DNA from: Schistocerca nitens
Taxonomy: Eukaryota > Arthropoda > Insecta > Orthoptera > Acrididae
Direction: 5' to 3'
DNA: 64,000 nucleotides
Assembly: GCF_023898315.1 (NCBI RefSeq)
Contig: NC_064614.1
Coordinates: 498,248,109-498,312,108 of the forward strand
The notes under the pieces are model-generated. The model searched no databases. It was not told the DNA's origin and saw only the letters and a program-made list of their open reading frames with translations. Shown here in pieces: positions 20,762 to 31,486 of this stretch (positions are counted from its first letter, which is position 1; each line of letters opens with the position of its first letter). The translations under genes were made by a program, and so were the position numbers.

Positions 20762-20848
20762 ACACCGTCTGATCAAAAGTATCCGGACACCGTATGCAAT
20801 GCAGAACCGGCCACTAGGTGTCACGAGAGACGGACCCGCCATTATAAA
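20762..20848 (+). mobile_element. Tc1-type element, left terminal fragment (layer 1 of the nest)
   Basis: The text 'ctgatcaaaagtatccggac' near 20770 is the inverted-terminal signature of a Tc1-type family in insects. The matching internal part ('aagctcagtgac ... gaacgtg') resumes at 35971 after the Jockey poly(A), in the same orientation, so the LINE appears to have inserted into this element. The exact junction is not resolved. Confidence 0.6.
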
Positions 20849-20918
20849 GGTGTATTCAAAAAGAGCAAAATTGTCGTACACCCCCCTTGAACCTGTCCAG
20901 ATAAAAATATCCCTATGC

Positions 20919-21617
20919 ATGTCCCCTCCACTAACCCGCAGCAAAGCTGCAGCACAAGATGCGGGAAAGCTGGCTGTTCCCGCCAGCATCTCCGTCCCAC
21001 TCTCCGAATTCCAAGAGGCAGTTGCATCGAAGGACTCACAGATTGCCGAACAGCAAAAGCTGATCGAGCTGCTGATGGGGGTTGAACATACACAAACACC
21101 GACGCACGTTCCGCACACACAAGCGCCTGTCGCTAACACAAGAGATATGCCATCGCTCTCACCTCTGGCACCCCAGAACAGGAGCCAGAGCCGGCAGAAG
21201 ACACAAACCACTCCGATGACGGATCGTGGCAGCAGGTCGGTCCATGACGCAAACCGCTTCAAAACACAGAAACAAGTGTCCCCAAACTCATGAGCCAACC
21301 GCCTAGTGCTACTGCCAACTCCACCCAAATCTCAAAATAGCCATACCAGCAATGCAGGGAACAATATGAACAACCGTGTGACTGCAGCACACACAAACAT
21401 ACAAACAGCTACGCGGAATGCGAACAAGTGCTCGTCTGGCTTCCCACCAGTCATTATACATAACTACGAAGACTTTAGTCTCCTAAACAAAGAATTTAAT
21501 AAGAAACATAACCCCACAACATTTTACTCCAAACTCACCAGGGACCACGCCGCACTGTTCGTGGCGAACAAATCAGACTACACGAATCTACTGGACTTTC
21601 TAAAAGAAAGAAAGGTA
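20919..21617 (+). pseudogene. Jockey-type LINE ORF1 (RNA-binding gag-like protein), N-terminal half
   Basis: The likely start is the ATG at 20919, after which the protein has a short basic region, then a heptad-rich stretch (F-Q-E-A-V-A-S-K-D-S-Q-I-A-E-Q-Q-K-L-I) suggesting a coiled coil, then a low-complexity T/P/Q-rich linker. A stop at 21293 and a frame change break it, and it resumes at 21306 with a conserved-looking domain (Y-E-D-F-S-L-L-N, F-L-K-E-R-K-V) up to the Tc1 insertion. In Jockey LINEs ORF1 coats the RNA. Confidence 0.75.
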
Positions 21618-21848
21618 CACTACTGGCCATTAAAATTGCTACACCGCCAATATGACGTGCTACAGGCGCGAAATTTAACCGACAGGAAGAAGATGCTGTG
21701 ATATGCAAATGATTAGCTTTTCAGAGCATTCACACAAGGTTGGCGCCGGTGGCGACACCTACAACGTGCTGACATGAGGAAAGTTTCCAACCGATTTCTC
21801 ATACACAAAGAGCAGTTTACCGGCGTTGCCTGGTGGAACGTTGTTGTG

Positions 21849-22436
21849 ATGCCTCGTTTAAGGAGGAGAAATGCGTACCATCACGTTTCCGACTTTGATA
21901 AACGTCGGATTGTAGCCTATCGCGATTGCGGTTTATCGTATCGCGACACTGCTGCCCGCGTTGGTCGAAATCCAATGACTGTTAGCAGAATATGAAATCG
22001 GTGGGTTCAGGAGGGTAATACGGAACGCCGTGGTGGATCCCAACGGCCTCGTATCACTAGCAGTCGAGATGACAGGCATCTTATCCGCTTGGCTGTAACG
22101 GATCGTGCAGCCACGTCTTGATCCCTGAGTCAACAGGTGGGGACGTTTGCAAGACAACAACCATCTGCACAAACAGTTGGACGACGTTTGCAGCAGAATG
22201 GACTATCAGCTCGGAGACCATGGCTGCGGTTACCCTTGACGCTGCATCACAGACAGGAGCGCTTGCGATGGTGTACTCAACGACGAACCTGGGTGCACGA
22301 ATAGCAAAACGTCATTTTTTCGGATGAATACAGGTTCTGTTTACAGCATAATGATGGTCGCATCCGTGTTTGGCGACATCGCGGTGAACGCACATTGGAA
22401 GCGTGTATTCGTCATCGCCATACTGGCGTATCACCC
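21849..22436 (+). pseudogene. Tc1-type transposase, N-terminal half
   Basis: A cut-and-paste DDE transposase that binds the TIRs and cuts at TA sites. From the ATG at 21849 the text has the paired helix-turn-helix DNA-binding region (D-F-D-K-R-R-I-V-A-Y, L-S-Y-R-D-T-A-A-R-V, M-T-V-S-R-I), then G-S-Q-R-P-R-like linker text, then the first catalytic block (V-I-F-S-D-E-Y-R-F) near 22314-22338 and D-G-R-I-R-V-W-R near 22356. A stop after the helix-turn-helix (22 kb) and later frame changes disable it. It is cut at 22436 by the LTR element, and the C-terminal half continues at 30930. Confidence 0.9.
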
Positions 22437-23746
22437 TGAGAGGTGGCATGAGCCCCCTCTCATATTTCTATCTTACGATTCTCCTCTCTAATTGCATGCG
22501 GTGGAAAGTTGCTATTCCTTCACACGCGGACTTCCCACGCAGCGCCTCTCGTCACCCGGGTGGTCCGGTGACAGGCGGGCTCTGTTGAACTGGAGAGGGT
22601 TAAGCCGACGGGTGTGAGGAAGTCGAATGAATGCTTTGCAGACGCCGACATTGTCAAAAGACACGCCCGGAGGGGTTTGAAGTAGCGGCTGGGCTAGAGG
22701 TTCCGTTACTTCGCAGAATCTTAGCGAAAACACTTTCTGGCGGGCTACCAGCGAGGCGTGGGAATGACTTGTGTACCCAGGCAGTTGTGGCGGGAAAATT
22801 CCCGCGCTTTCTGCAAAATAGTAACTGTGATTGGCTTGCTCAGGGCATAGCTCCGTGACGTAGCAAGATCAGCACAGAAATTGGCGCCAAGAATCTCCAT
22901 TGGTGGAATGGAAGTGCTCCGGCAACGGAGTGGAATTTTCCGCCGGTTTCCGAGTTGCTGATTGGAACGTTTAACCACGGCCACTGTCGTGGGGGCGGGA
23001 ATGTTGTGTGTTCGGCCTGTACGGGTGCTCTAGGTAGTCGGCTCTCGCCTTTCGGTCGAGGACGTCGAAGCAACCAGCCATCGCCGCCGATACGCCAGAT
23101 CGTGTTCTGGCAGTCAAGAAGACAGTTTGGTAATGTATGTCCGCAGCACCGGCAGATAGGGATTTCCTAGTCAATCAGAGCTCAGCAGAGCGCGCCTGTT
23201 CGTCTTTTTCTAACTTTGTTCTGTCTTGAGTAGCAGCAATTACTGTTGGGTTAGCTGTGTGCCTCTCTTGAGATTTGAGTGGCAAGGAATTGGCTCCACA
23301 TACCACTTCGTCTTAAACCTCACGATCTAGTTTAGGGACAACTTCACCTTTACAGTGTTTGTATGAGTCTCCAATTTGAGCCAATTTGATGTATTATAAA
23401 TATTTCATGTGTTTCTTTTATTATTTTGTGTTTAGTCTTAATAAATCATATTGTTATTTTGGACAGAACTTTCATTCTGTTAATCGGTAGAGCAACCCAT
23501 CATTTCTCACTATGTTAATGAAACCTTCGTTTATTTAACTTATTTATCAAATTAAATTATTGCAGGTGCCAAACTCTCTTCTACTCCACTGGCAGGGTTG
23601 ATTAGAGTCAGTTCGCGTGTTTTTTTTTTATCCTTGTGCAACAGCAAAAGTCGGAGTTAGAATAGGGGGGGCTTAGAGCATCATTTACATATGTAGATGC
23701 TAGAAGAATTTAGTGTTAAATACACTGCTAGCCCCGGCACCTCGCA
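22437..23746 (+). repeat. 5' LTR of the gag-only retrotransposon
   Basis: Begins TGAGAGGTGG and ends CTCGCA. A polyadenylation signal AATAAA lies at 23440-23445. Compared with the 3' LTR I count about seven single-base differences by eye and no indel, so divergence is about half a percent, indicating a young insertion. Several 60-80-codon ORFs inside the LTR repeat identically in the other LTR and are not genes. Confidence 0.96.
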
Positions 23747-23751
23747 TAATA

Positions 23752-23769
23752 TGGCGACCCTTAGCCTCG
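23752..23769 (+). promoter_or_regulatory. Putative primer binding site
   Basis: An 18-nt stretch starting TGG, five bases after the CA end of the 5' LTR. TGG pairs with the CCA end of a tRNA. I cannot assign the tRNA. Confidence 0.65.
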
Positions 23770-24197
23770 GATCTTTCCTGTGAATCACTGATAAGCCAAC
23801 AGGATTCTTAGTAGGAACATTCAATTGTTTTTCTCTTTTTTTTAATGAGTAATACCCAACTTGTTTTTCTTGTAGTTCCGCGATTAGTTTTTAAGTAGCG
23901 GCGCATGTTTACTGTTTTTGTTTTCAGCGTGTATATTTGTTTGTTTGTTCATTGTTTTATATGTTTCTTTGATGTGGTGTCCGTACCACTTCACACTTTG
24001 TCGGGTTTGTGTGCAGTTTCTGTGCATGTAGTTACAGCGTTGGAACGACGTTGTTGAAATTTTGTGTCTATGTCGAAGAATATATGGAGTAGATTATTTT
24101 TATTGTGCATCTTAGATAAAATTGTTTTTCATGAATGATCACGAGAAGTAAGGCACGACTATTATCGAGCGAAGTTAAACCAAAAGAGAATTGAATA

Positions 24198-26281
24198 ATG
24201 GATAAGGGGCAGTTTACTGACGGGGATAGGTTCGGAGATGAGATGGGCACATTTTTAGCAGGACAGGACGACAGGGTCATCGATGAGGAAGGTGATTTGG
24301 ACGCGATCTTAGAGCAACGTCGCCGCCGTGATTATGATAGTGAGGTAGAGGATGAAACAGAGACAGGCACACAGGTCGAGACGGTAGTAGAGGTTTATAA
24401 TCAAACGAACGAGAGCAGACAGGGGCCAGCTCGGCCACGTCAGAGCTCTAGCGCCCAGGTGTCCAGAGTTACATCACCCATGTGTGACGAGGATCAAAAT
24501 GATGACATTAACCCAATACTGAGCTTCCTACGATCAATGAAAGAAGAAGCTGACGAACAGCGTAAGAAGGAGAAAGAAGAAGCTGACGAACAGCGTAAGA
24601 AGGACACGGAGGCAATAATTTCGCATATAGGGGAAATTCGTGGGGAATTATTAACAATAAAGAAAGAATGTGGAGAAGCAAAACAAATGTCAATGGTAGC
24701 ACAAAAAGTAGCAGGCCTAGCCAAAACTGCAGCAACAGGGGCAATGAAAAACGCAAGAGTAACTTCTCAACTCGCAGGGCGCTTGCGACGTGCGACACAA
24801 GTCCACTCAAAATCCCTAGCGGCCTTAAAGGTAATATTGCGGTTACGAACATCACGAAACGAATGAAAGAAGTAGAGAGTCGGATAGCAAAACTAGAGCG
24901 AAACGGGCACACGAGCACTGCGCGTTCGGATACCAATGATGGAGTACACAGAATTGTGTCTCCGAGGAAAAGCCCGCCGTGCTCTAGCCCAGTGACAGAG
25001 TGCGGAACTAACAATGCACACGCAGAAACACCTAGTAATAGCTCCAATAATTGTAGCCCACTTAGGAGAGTGAATTCTGAGTGCCACTGCCACTGTGATA
25101 CAGAGGTATCACATCACAGTTATCAGCAAGATAGATCAGGACACTCAGCAGACATGCAAGTATCGGAAACGAGTGACAACACCAGTGCGAGGATCGGACA
25201 GGATTTTGATCACAATCACTTCCTGTCGATACTAAAATTCCAAAAGTTCAGAGATAATGGAGGGTCGATGCATCCCAAGAGCTGGGTGATGCAGTTTACA
25301 AATTCATTACCGTCATGATGGCCAACCCTGGCAAAATTAGAATTCATGTGTGGACACATCGAAGGCCAAGCCGCGGAAAAGATGCGGGGTGTGGCAGCGA
25401 CGTGTCAGACATATCAGGAATTTGTTGATGCGTTCCTGGGGATCTACTGGTCAAAGGAAACGCAAGACAGGATTAAAGAGGAAATAATATTTTGTCCTGA
25501 ACTGGAAGTGTCCGGGCAAAGGAGCTCAAATGGCTCTGAGCACTATGGGACTTAACAGCTATGGTCATCAGTCCCCTAGAACTTAGAACTACTTAAACCT
25601 AACTAACCTAAGGACAGCACACAACACCCAGCCATCACGAGGCAGAGAAAATCCCTGACCCCGCCGGGAATCGAACCCGGGAACCCGGGCGTGGGGAGCG
25701 AGAACGCTACCGTACGACCACGAGATGCGAGGCAAAGGAGCGCAACCAAATTTTTTGATGATTTACTCAAGAAGAATCAATTTTTAGATAGTCCATATAG
25801 CAAGGGAGAAATCATCAAATTTTGTTTTTCCAAATTGCCTGTTAGGTATCAACAGACACTTGTCGGCAAGTGTGGATCTGACATAGAAGCATTCAAGAGT
25901 CTATTGCGCGAACTCGAAGTAGTCTTCGATAAACAAGACGCAAAGGACAGGAAGAAGGCGCAAAATAACAAATACCACAGGCCAGCAAGGGCAGACGACA
26001 ACAGATCGCATAATCGCGCTCGTCAGTTAGGAAACCAGGGTTACGGAAATCAAGGTTACGCAATTCAAGATTATGGAAACCAGAGACACGGAAACCAGAA
26101 CGTCAGGGAACAGGGTCAATCTAGACAAGGAATCTGGGACAGGAGGAATAACGAACGGCAAAGCGACCGTAACTGGAGAGAGCGAAATCAAGGACCACAG
26201 GAGAACCAGGAGATTGAAATTAGACCTGCAAATCCTAATGCACGTCAGAGGAGGGGGAGTCTGACAAGGGATGGGCGCTAG
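24198..26281 (+). pseudogene. gag-like gene of the non-autonomous LTR element, broken
   Basis: Encodes a structural capsid-type protein. From the ATG at 24198 comes an acidic N-terminus, then a charged coiled-coil segment that includes a perfect 33-bp tandem duplication (24539-24604, K-E-E-A-D-E-Q-R-K-K). The frame changes near 24830 and continues with S-R-I-A-K-L-E-R and a low-complexity S/N-rich linker. A capsid-like core begins near 25200 (F-L-S-I-L-K-F-Q-K-F, H-P-K-S-W) and runs past an in-frame TGA at 25316-25318 (C-Q-T-Y-Q-E-F). A SINE splits it at 25526-25730, after which the capsid resumes (F-C-F-S-K-L-P-V-R-Y-Q). The tail is N/R/Q/G-rich with G-N-Q-x-Y repeats and no CCHC knuckle. 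It resembles the gag capsid of the gypsy element at 49.7 kb. Confidence 0.82.
25526..25730 (-). mobile_element. SINE with a Gly-like tRNA head and the shared 3' body (layer 5)
   Basis: The minus-strand 3' body is the same as in the class II-headed SINEs ('agtcccatagtgctcagagc', 'ccttaggttagttaggttta'). The head is different, with 'cccgggttcgattcccgg' as B box and a CCC-type anticodon-like loop. It is flanked by the perfect 11-bp duplication GGCAAAGGAGC (25515-25525 and 25731-25741). It interrupts the gag-like gene, and the net insertion is a multiple of three but brings an in-frame stop. Confidence 0.93.
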
Positions 26282-29200
26282 TCCATAGGACTCCACCACA
26301 TCTCTCACACAAAGAAGTTCGTGGAATAATAGTAGTTTAAGTGGTGTACATAGTAGAATAGGCAAATATATGAACCTTTCTTCGGGGAACAATAATCGTT
26401 ACATTAATAGATCAAGATTGCTAAAGTATTAACACGCTGCGTTGTCTTGCATAAGAATTTACTGCTGCTATCCTCTTTTTGTTTATGTTCGCGATCTCCA
26501 ATGTCGATGGAGTAGGAGACACTACCTTTCCATGAGCAATGTTTTTGTCCTTTCCTATCTGGTGTCCATGTTGAGGAATAATGATGAGTGAGGAGATGTC
26601 GAACAAACGGGCGCATACAAGAACGTGCTCTTAGAAGCGTTCTGAGAAGTCGTGATACGCTCCATAGCGGCCATAACCAGTTCGTGAGACGTTCATACCA
26701 ATTCTTGCAGGCACGCGTCAGTGCACTGCAAGATTGTGGTATATTGCGTGATTTCGAGGATGAATATGGGCAGTATAGTTTTTACAGTGATGCGCCAGCA
26801 TCTTTGTCTTGCAAGTCTGGGTGAACCTGTGAGCGTTTGACTCCAATGGTGCCCTAGGGCCTAGACGGTAGAAATGCGGGCATAAAGCCTACCATGCCAA
26901 TGTGCTGGTTGGGGATTTAGCGTGCTGCTTGTGACTGTCACAGATGAATAACCAAGGAATTATACTTGGAAATTCGTGACATACTGTGTAGCTGGTGTGT
27001 GGTGGGCGACGGAATCCTCAACAGGAACCAGTCCTGGCTTGGTCATATTACATTTCCTCTGGAACGGTGTGCTTTGATCGCGAATACTGCATAACATAGA
27101 AAAGGAAGTTGCAACTATAAGTTTATTGTCTTGTATAGCCATGGCTAACCCAGTCTCTGGAGTTTCAGTGAGGCGTAGTGAGAACTCGGAGGCCATTTCG
27201 TACGGCGCGCACATCACTGTCGTCAATAGCGGTGAGCAGCGAGACATCTCAGCGTAACAGGAATTATGTAAGAGTATTGTATAAATAAATAAATAAATAA
27301 ATAAATAAAATAAATAAATAAATAAAAGGGAAAGTACGATATACTAGGATAAGTTAAACTGTAGGATTTAACAATAACTATATTATTATTGTGGGGGTTT
27401 TCTACCACAAGTGTGGCGCACGCCTGTTGAGATGCTATTTTTCAGGTCACCAAACCACAGACCCGAGATGGAGGGACGACGAGCGAGCGAAAGTAGCATA
27501 GTTGCATGTTCCTTATAGCACAGTAAAACTTAGACCTGCATAACAACATAATTGAATTAAAAGACATAGAATGTAGATCGTCGGCAAATGGTAGTTAATT
27601 CTTGAGCATGTCTACTGTCGATCTATATAATTAATAGTAATATTAGTGCGGGCCCGCACATTTAGTTCTTCATCCAATATAGCGTCACACACCATGTACA
27701 ATAGTGAGATCGGTCTCTACACAAATATCAAGACAAATTATTTCCATGATTTTTGTTATGATAGCTACAGATAAATAACTATAAAATTAAAATTAGAGTG
27801 TCTGAAATGACAGACCATCAATGTATCGTGATGTAAATTTATTATAACATAGAAGGTCATGGGGAAAAGTTAGGCATAAGATTTTTGTAAGAATTGTGCA
27901 GATGACGGGGATCGTGGCAATGCAGGGGCCAGCCGGAGGTCATCGGCTACCTGCAAGAAGAAAGCGTCAGCGCGCTGCCTAACGTGAAGGGCGGGAGAGC
28001 ATCCGGTCCTACAAGCTGACAGCACCGGGCCGTGTACCTGAGGGATTAGGCGGCAGACAGCCCTCGCCGGGCCACAAGCAAAAGTGGGGCTGGCCGTTGA
28101 CACTGACACGCGACCCACACGCAACAGCCTGCTAGCTCTCCGGACGCGGCAGCCGTTTGGAGGGATTCCCTGCGGTAGACCACGTTGTCGTGAGTACACG
28201 AAGAAGATCACATATCGTGTCAGAACCTGCACCTCATGTGCCTCAGGACAGAAAGGGACGCTATATACTCACCTGTTTGGGTTTTTACAACTCACTAGCA
28301 TTGGCCGATCTGCATACACAAAGCAGTATCGTGCCACACTAACAAATGTATGGTCTCATTTCTAACTTCTCCTCTCTATTAGAGAGCAGTTTTAGCAATC
28401 GTCGCTCCTAGTTCGATCCTGTATGGATGACCTCACACACTTGTGGAGTCACTCCACGTGTCATCATCCCTCGTCGAACTGCAATATTGGGAAACATAAA
28501 GTACTGTCCAGCGAGAGAAGAGGCCTAGACTAGTGATGTATCCCAACAAGTAGACCGCAGAGACAATTAATCGACGTGAGGAGAGCCTGTCACTGTGTCT
28601 TCCTACCATACTGCCGTCATCATATGCGTGGGTCTTGGTCCAATCTCAACAGAGTACTGCAGATGCTCCAGCATACCCTACTGCCGTTGCAACAACGTAG
28701 CAACAACACCCGACGTTTAGCCCTATGTGATGTCAGTAAGGTGTAATTTGTGAAGTGCTTCGAATATTTCTAACAATGTGATTTAGTGCCTCATTCTCAG
28801 CACAGTCGTGAACATTGTGCAATGTGCACGCACAACTTGATGCCACATGAACCTTTTTTTTTTCTTTCTTTTCTTTCTTAAATTTCTTTCTCTAGTGTTG
28901 TTTTTGTAATGTATGTTATGCCTTGTATGTGTTGTGTTTTACACTGTAATTCTTATTACAAATTACTGTATTGTTTTCCACACCATGTTTTTTTTGTATT
29001 TTGTATTTACTGTTGTGTGTATGCAAACAGTGTGCCTGAAGTCCCCATAAACTGAAGCAGATACCACCACTGTCATTGTGAATGGACCATCAGTTCAGGG
29101 AACATTTTGTAAAGGTTATTCTTGCTGCAGGGAGACAGAATGAATCGGAGGTTGTAATTAGATGCTGAAAGCTCACAAAGAGATTGTTAACTTAAATAGT

Positions 29201-29615
29201 ATCATGTGTGAGTGAGTTCAGGTTAGTTTAATGATACAAATTGTTGTAACATCTTGGGCATTTAACTGCGGAGCACTCCAACTCTGATTGTAAAGAAAAA
29301 CTGCTCCATATTTGGCTCAGATGCCCGGGCCATATTTAGAGTGTGACTGTCTGTGTGAATCGGTGTTTGGAAGGGGCTCCCTGGGTATGGATGTGTGATG
29401 TGAGTGTTAGTGTTCCATATTAAGAAGGTGAAGTTGGCTACATCATAAATAATCCTCCCTCTATGAGCTGCATTTTTCAGTTGCAGTGATTTTCTTTATA
29501 GAGTGCGGCATGTGGAGTCAGTTTGCGAGATTGTTCTTGGGCGATTGACTCACTACCTTGCTCCTAAGTGAGCCAACCGCTCACCAATTACAATCTAAAA
29601 ATGGCGTAGGGGCAA
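26282..29615 (+). other. Non-coding internal region of the gag-only LTR element
   Basis: In 3.3 kb I find no aspartic protease D-T-G, RT Y-x-D-D, RNase H or integrase H-H-C-C / D-D-E block on either strand, only short ORFs without family resemblance (for example 27870-28232 minus and 26588-26824 plus). The end before the 3' LTR (about 29596-29615, 'taaaaatggcgtaggggcaa') is purine-rich and would serve as a weak polypurine tract. What the rest does is unknown. Confidence 0.65.
27283..27327. repeat. (AAAT)n microsatellite
   Basis: About eleven AAAT units with one phase slip, inside the non-coding part of the LTR element. Confidence 0.9.
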
Positions 29616-30925
29616 TGAGAGGTGGCATGAGCCCCCTCTCGTATTTCTATCTTACGATTCTCCTCTCTAATTGCATGTGGTGGAAAGTTGCTATTCCTTC
29701 ACACGCGGACTTCCCACGCAGCGTCTCTCGTCACCCGGGTGGTCCGGTGACAGGCGGGCTCTGTTGAACTGGAGAGGGTTAAGCCGACGGGTGCGAGGAA
29801 GTCGAATGAATGCTTTGCAGACGCCGACATTGTCAAAAGACACGCCCGGAGGGGTTTGAAGTAGCGGCTGGGCTAGAGGTTCCGTTACTTCGCAGAATCT
29901 TAGCGAAAACACTTTCTGGCGGGCTACCAGCGAGGCGTGGGAATGACTTGTGTACCCAGGCAGTTGTGGCGGGAAAATTCCCGCGCTTTCTGCAAAATAG
30001 TAACTGTGATTGGCTTGCTCAGGGCATAGCTCCGTGACGTAGCAAGATCAGCACAGAAATTGGCGCCAAGAATCTCCATTGGTGGAATGGTAGTGCTCCG
30101 GCAATGGAGTGGAATTTTCCGCCGGTTTCCGAGTTGCTGATTGGAACGTTTAACCACGGCCACTGTCGTGGGGGCGGGAATGTTGTGTGTTCGGCCTGTA
30201 CGGGTGCTCTAGGTAGTCGGCTCTCGCCTTTCGGTCGAGGACGTCGAAGCAACCAGCCATCGCCGCCGATACGCCAGATCGTGTTCTGGCAGTCAAGAAG
30301 ACAGTTTGGTAATGTATGTCCGCAGCACCGGCAGATAGGGATTTCCTAGTCAATCAGAGCTCAGCAGAGCGCGCCTGTTCGTCTTTTTCTAACTTTGTTC
30401 TGTCTTGAGTAGCAGCAATTACTGTTGGGTTAGCTGTGTGCCTCTCTTGAGATTTGAGTGGCAAGGAATTGGCTCCACATACCACTTCGTCTTAAACCTC
30501 ACGATCTAGTTTAGGGACAACTTCACCTTTACAGTGTTTGTATGAGTCTCCAATTTGAGCCAATTTGATGTATTATAAATATTTCATGTGTTTCTTTTAT
30601 TATTTTGTGTTTAGTCTTAATAAATCATATTGTTATTTTGGACAGAACTTTCATTCTGTTAATCGGTAGAGCAACCCATCATTTCTCACTATGTTAATGA
30701 AACCTTCGTTTATTTAACTTATTTATCAAATTAAATTATTGCAGGTGCCAAACTCTCTTCTACTCCACTGGCAGGGTTGATTAGAGTCAGTTCGCGTGTT
30801 TTTTTTTTATCCTTGTGCAACAGCAAAAGTCGGAGTTAGAATAGGGGGGGCTTAGAGCATCATTTACATATGTAGATGCTAGAAGAATTTAGTGTTAAAT
30901 ACACTGCTAGCCCCGGCTCCTCGCA
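29616..30925 (+). repeat. 3' LTR of the gag-only retrotransposon
   Basis: Same length as the 5' LTR (1310 bp), same TG...CA ends, AATAAA at 30619-30624. It is followed directly by the ACCC target duplication and the resumed Tc1 transposase. Confidence 0.96.
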
Positions 30926-30929
30926 ACCC

Positions 30930-31406
30930 GGCGTGATGGTATAGTGTGCCATTGGTTACACGTCTCGGTCATCTCTTGTTCGCATTGACGGCACTTTGAA
31001 CAGTGGACTTTACATTTCAGATGTGTTACCACCTCTTGTTCGCCTTGACGGCACTTTGAACAGTGGACGTTACATTTCAGATGTGTTACGACCGTGGCTC
31101 TACCCTTCATTCGATCCCTGCGAAACCCTACTTTTCAGCGATCTCTCACCAACTGAAAACGTCTGGTCAATGGTGGCCGAGCAACTGGCTCGTCACAATA
31201 CGCCAGTCACTATTCTTGATGAACTGTGGTATCGGGTTGAAGCTGCATGGGCAGCTGTACCTGTACACACCATCCAAGCCCTGTTTGACTCAATGCCTAG
31301 GCGTATCAAGGCCGTTATTACGGCCAGAGCTGATTGTTCTGGGTACCGATTTCTCAGGATCTATGCACCCACATTGCGTGAAAATGTAATCACATGTCAG
31401 TTCTAG
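30930..31406 (+). pseudogene. Tc1-type transposase, C-terminal half
   Basis: Continuation of the transposase cut at 22436. It starts with G-V-M-V-like text, then R-S-S-L-V and the repeated segment G-T-L-N-S-G-x-Y-I-S-D-V-L, which appears twice because of an internal 60-bp duplication (31000-31090). The second catalytic block is degraded: the expected Q-x-D-N-A-R-P-H region is not found between P-W-L-Y-P and L-S-P-T-E. The third block survives as S-P-T-E-N-V-W-S-M-V near 31145. A C-terminal helix region with I-Q-A-L-F-D-S-M-P-R-R ends at the stop at 31406. The deletion and duplication show this copy is inactive. Confidence 0.88.
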
Positions 31407-31486
31407 TATAATATATTTGTTCAATGAATACCCGTTTATCATCTGCATTTCTTCTTGATGTAGCAATTTTAATGGCCAGTAGTGTA

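Larger units (their letters stand above)
22437..30925 (+). mobile_element. Gag-only LTR retrotransposon, non-autonomous (layer 4)
   Basis: Two 1310-bp direct LTRs (offset 7179 bp) begin TG and end CA and are flanked by ACCC (22433-22436 and 30926-30929), a 4-bp target duplication. A primer-binding-site-like 'tggcgacccttagcctcg' lies 5 bp inside the left LTR. The internal region has a gag-like gene (24198-26281) but no protease, RT, RNase H or integrase motif in any frame over the remaining 3.3 kb. This is the layout of a terminal-repeat element carrying only GAG. It would depend on a related gypsy-type element for reverse transcription and integration. Confidence 0.92.
21618..31484 (+). mobile_element. 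Tc1/mariner DNA transposon with TIRs, split by an LTR retrotransposon (layer 3)
   Basis: The left TIR 'cactactggccattaaaatt' starts at 21618. The right end carries its reverse complement, ending at 31484. Each TIR is about 26 bp and nearly perfect, and TA is present on both sides (21616-21617 and 31485-31486), the standard Tc1/mariner target duplication. Without the insert at 22437-30925 (and one ACCC duplication) the element is about 1.37 kb. Confidence 0.95.

Noticed and set aside
20849..20870. Target duplication for the Jockey-type LINE
   Set aside because: Compared 20840-20870 with the bases after the poly(A) at 35971. Only a few bases match, so no duplication is claimed.
22403..23174. 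Cluster of 60-80-codon ORFs repeated exactly at 29558-30353
   Set aside because: They are the two LTRs of the same retrotransposon read in chance frames.
24508..25047. Minus-strand ORF of 179 codons, rich in Leu/Val/Phe
   Set aside because: Antisense of the charged gag coding region, which yields hydrophobic-looking chance ORFs.
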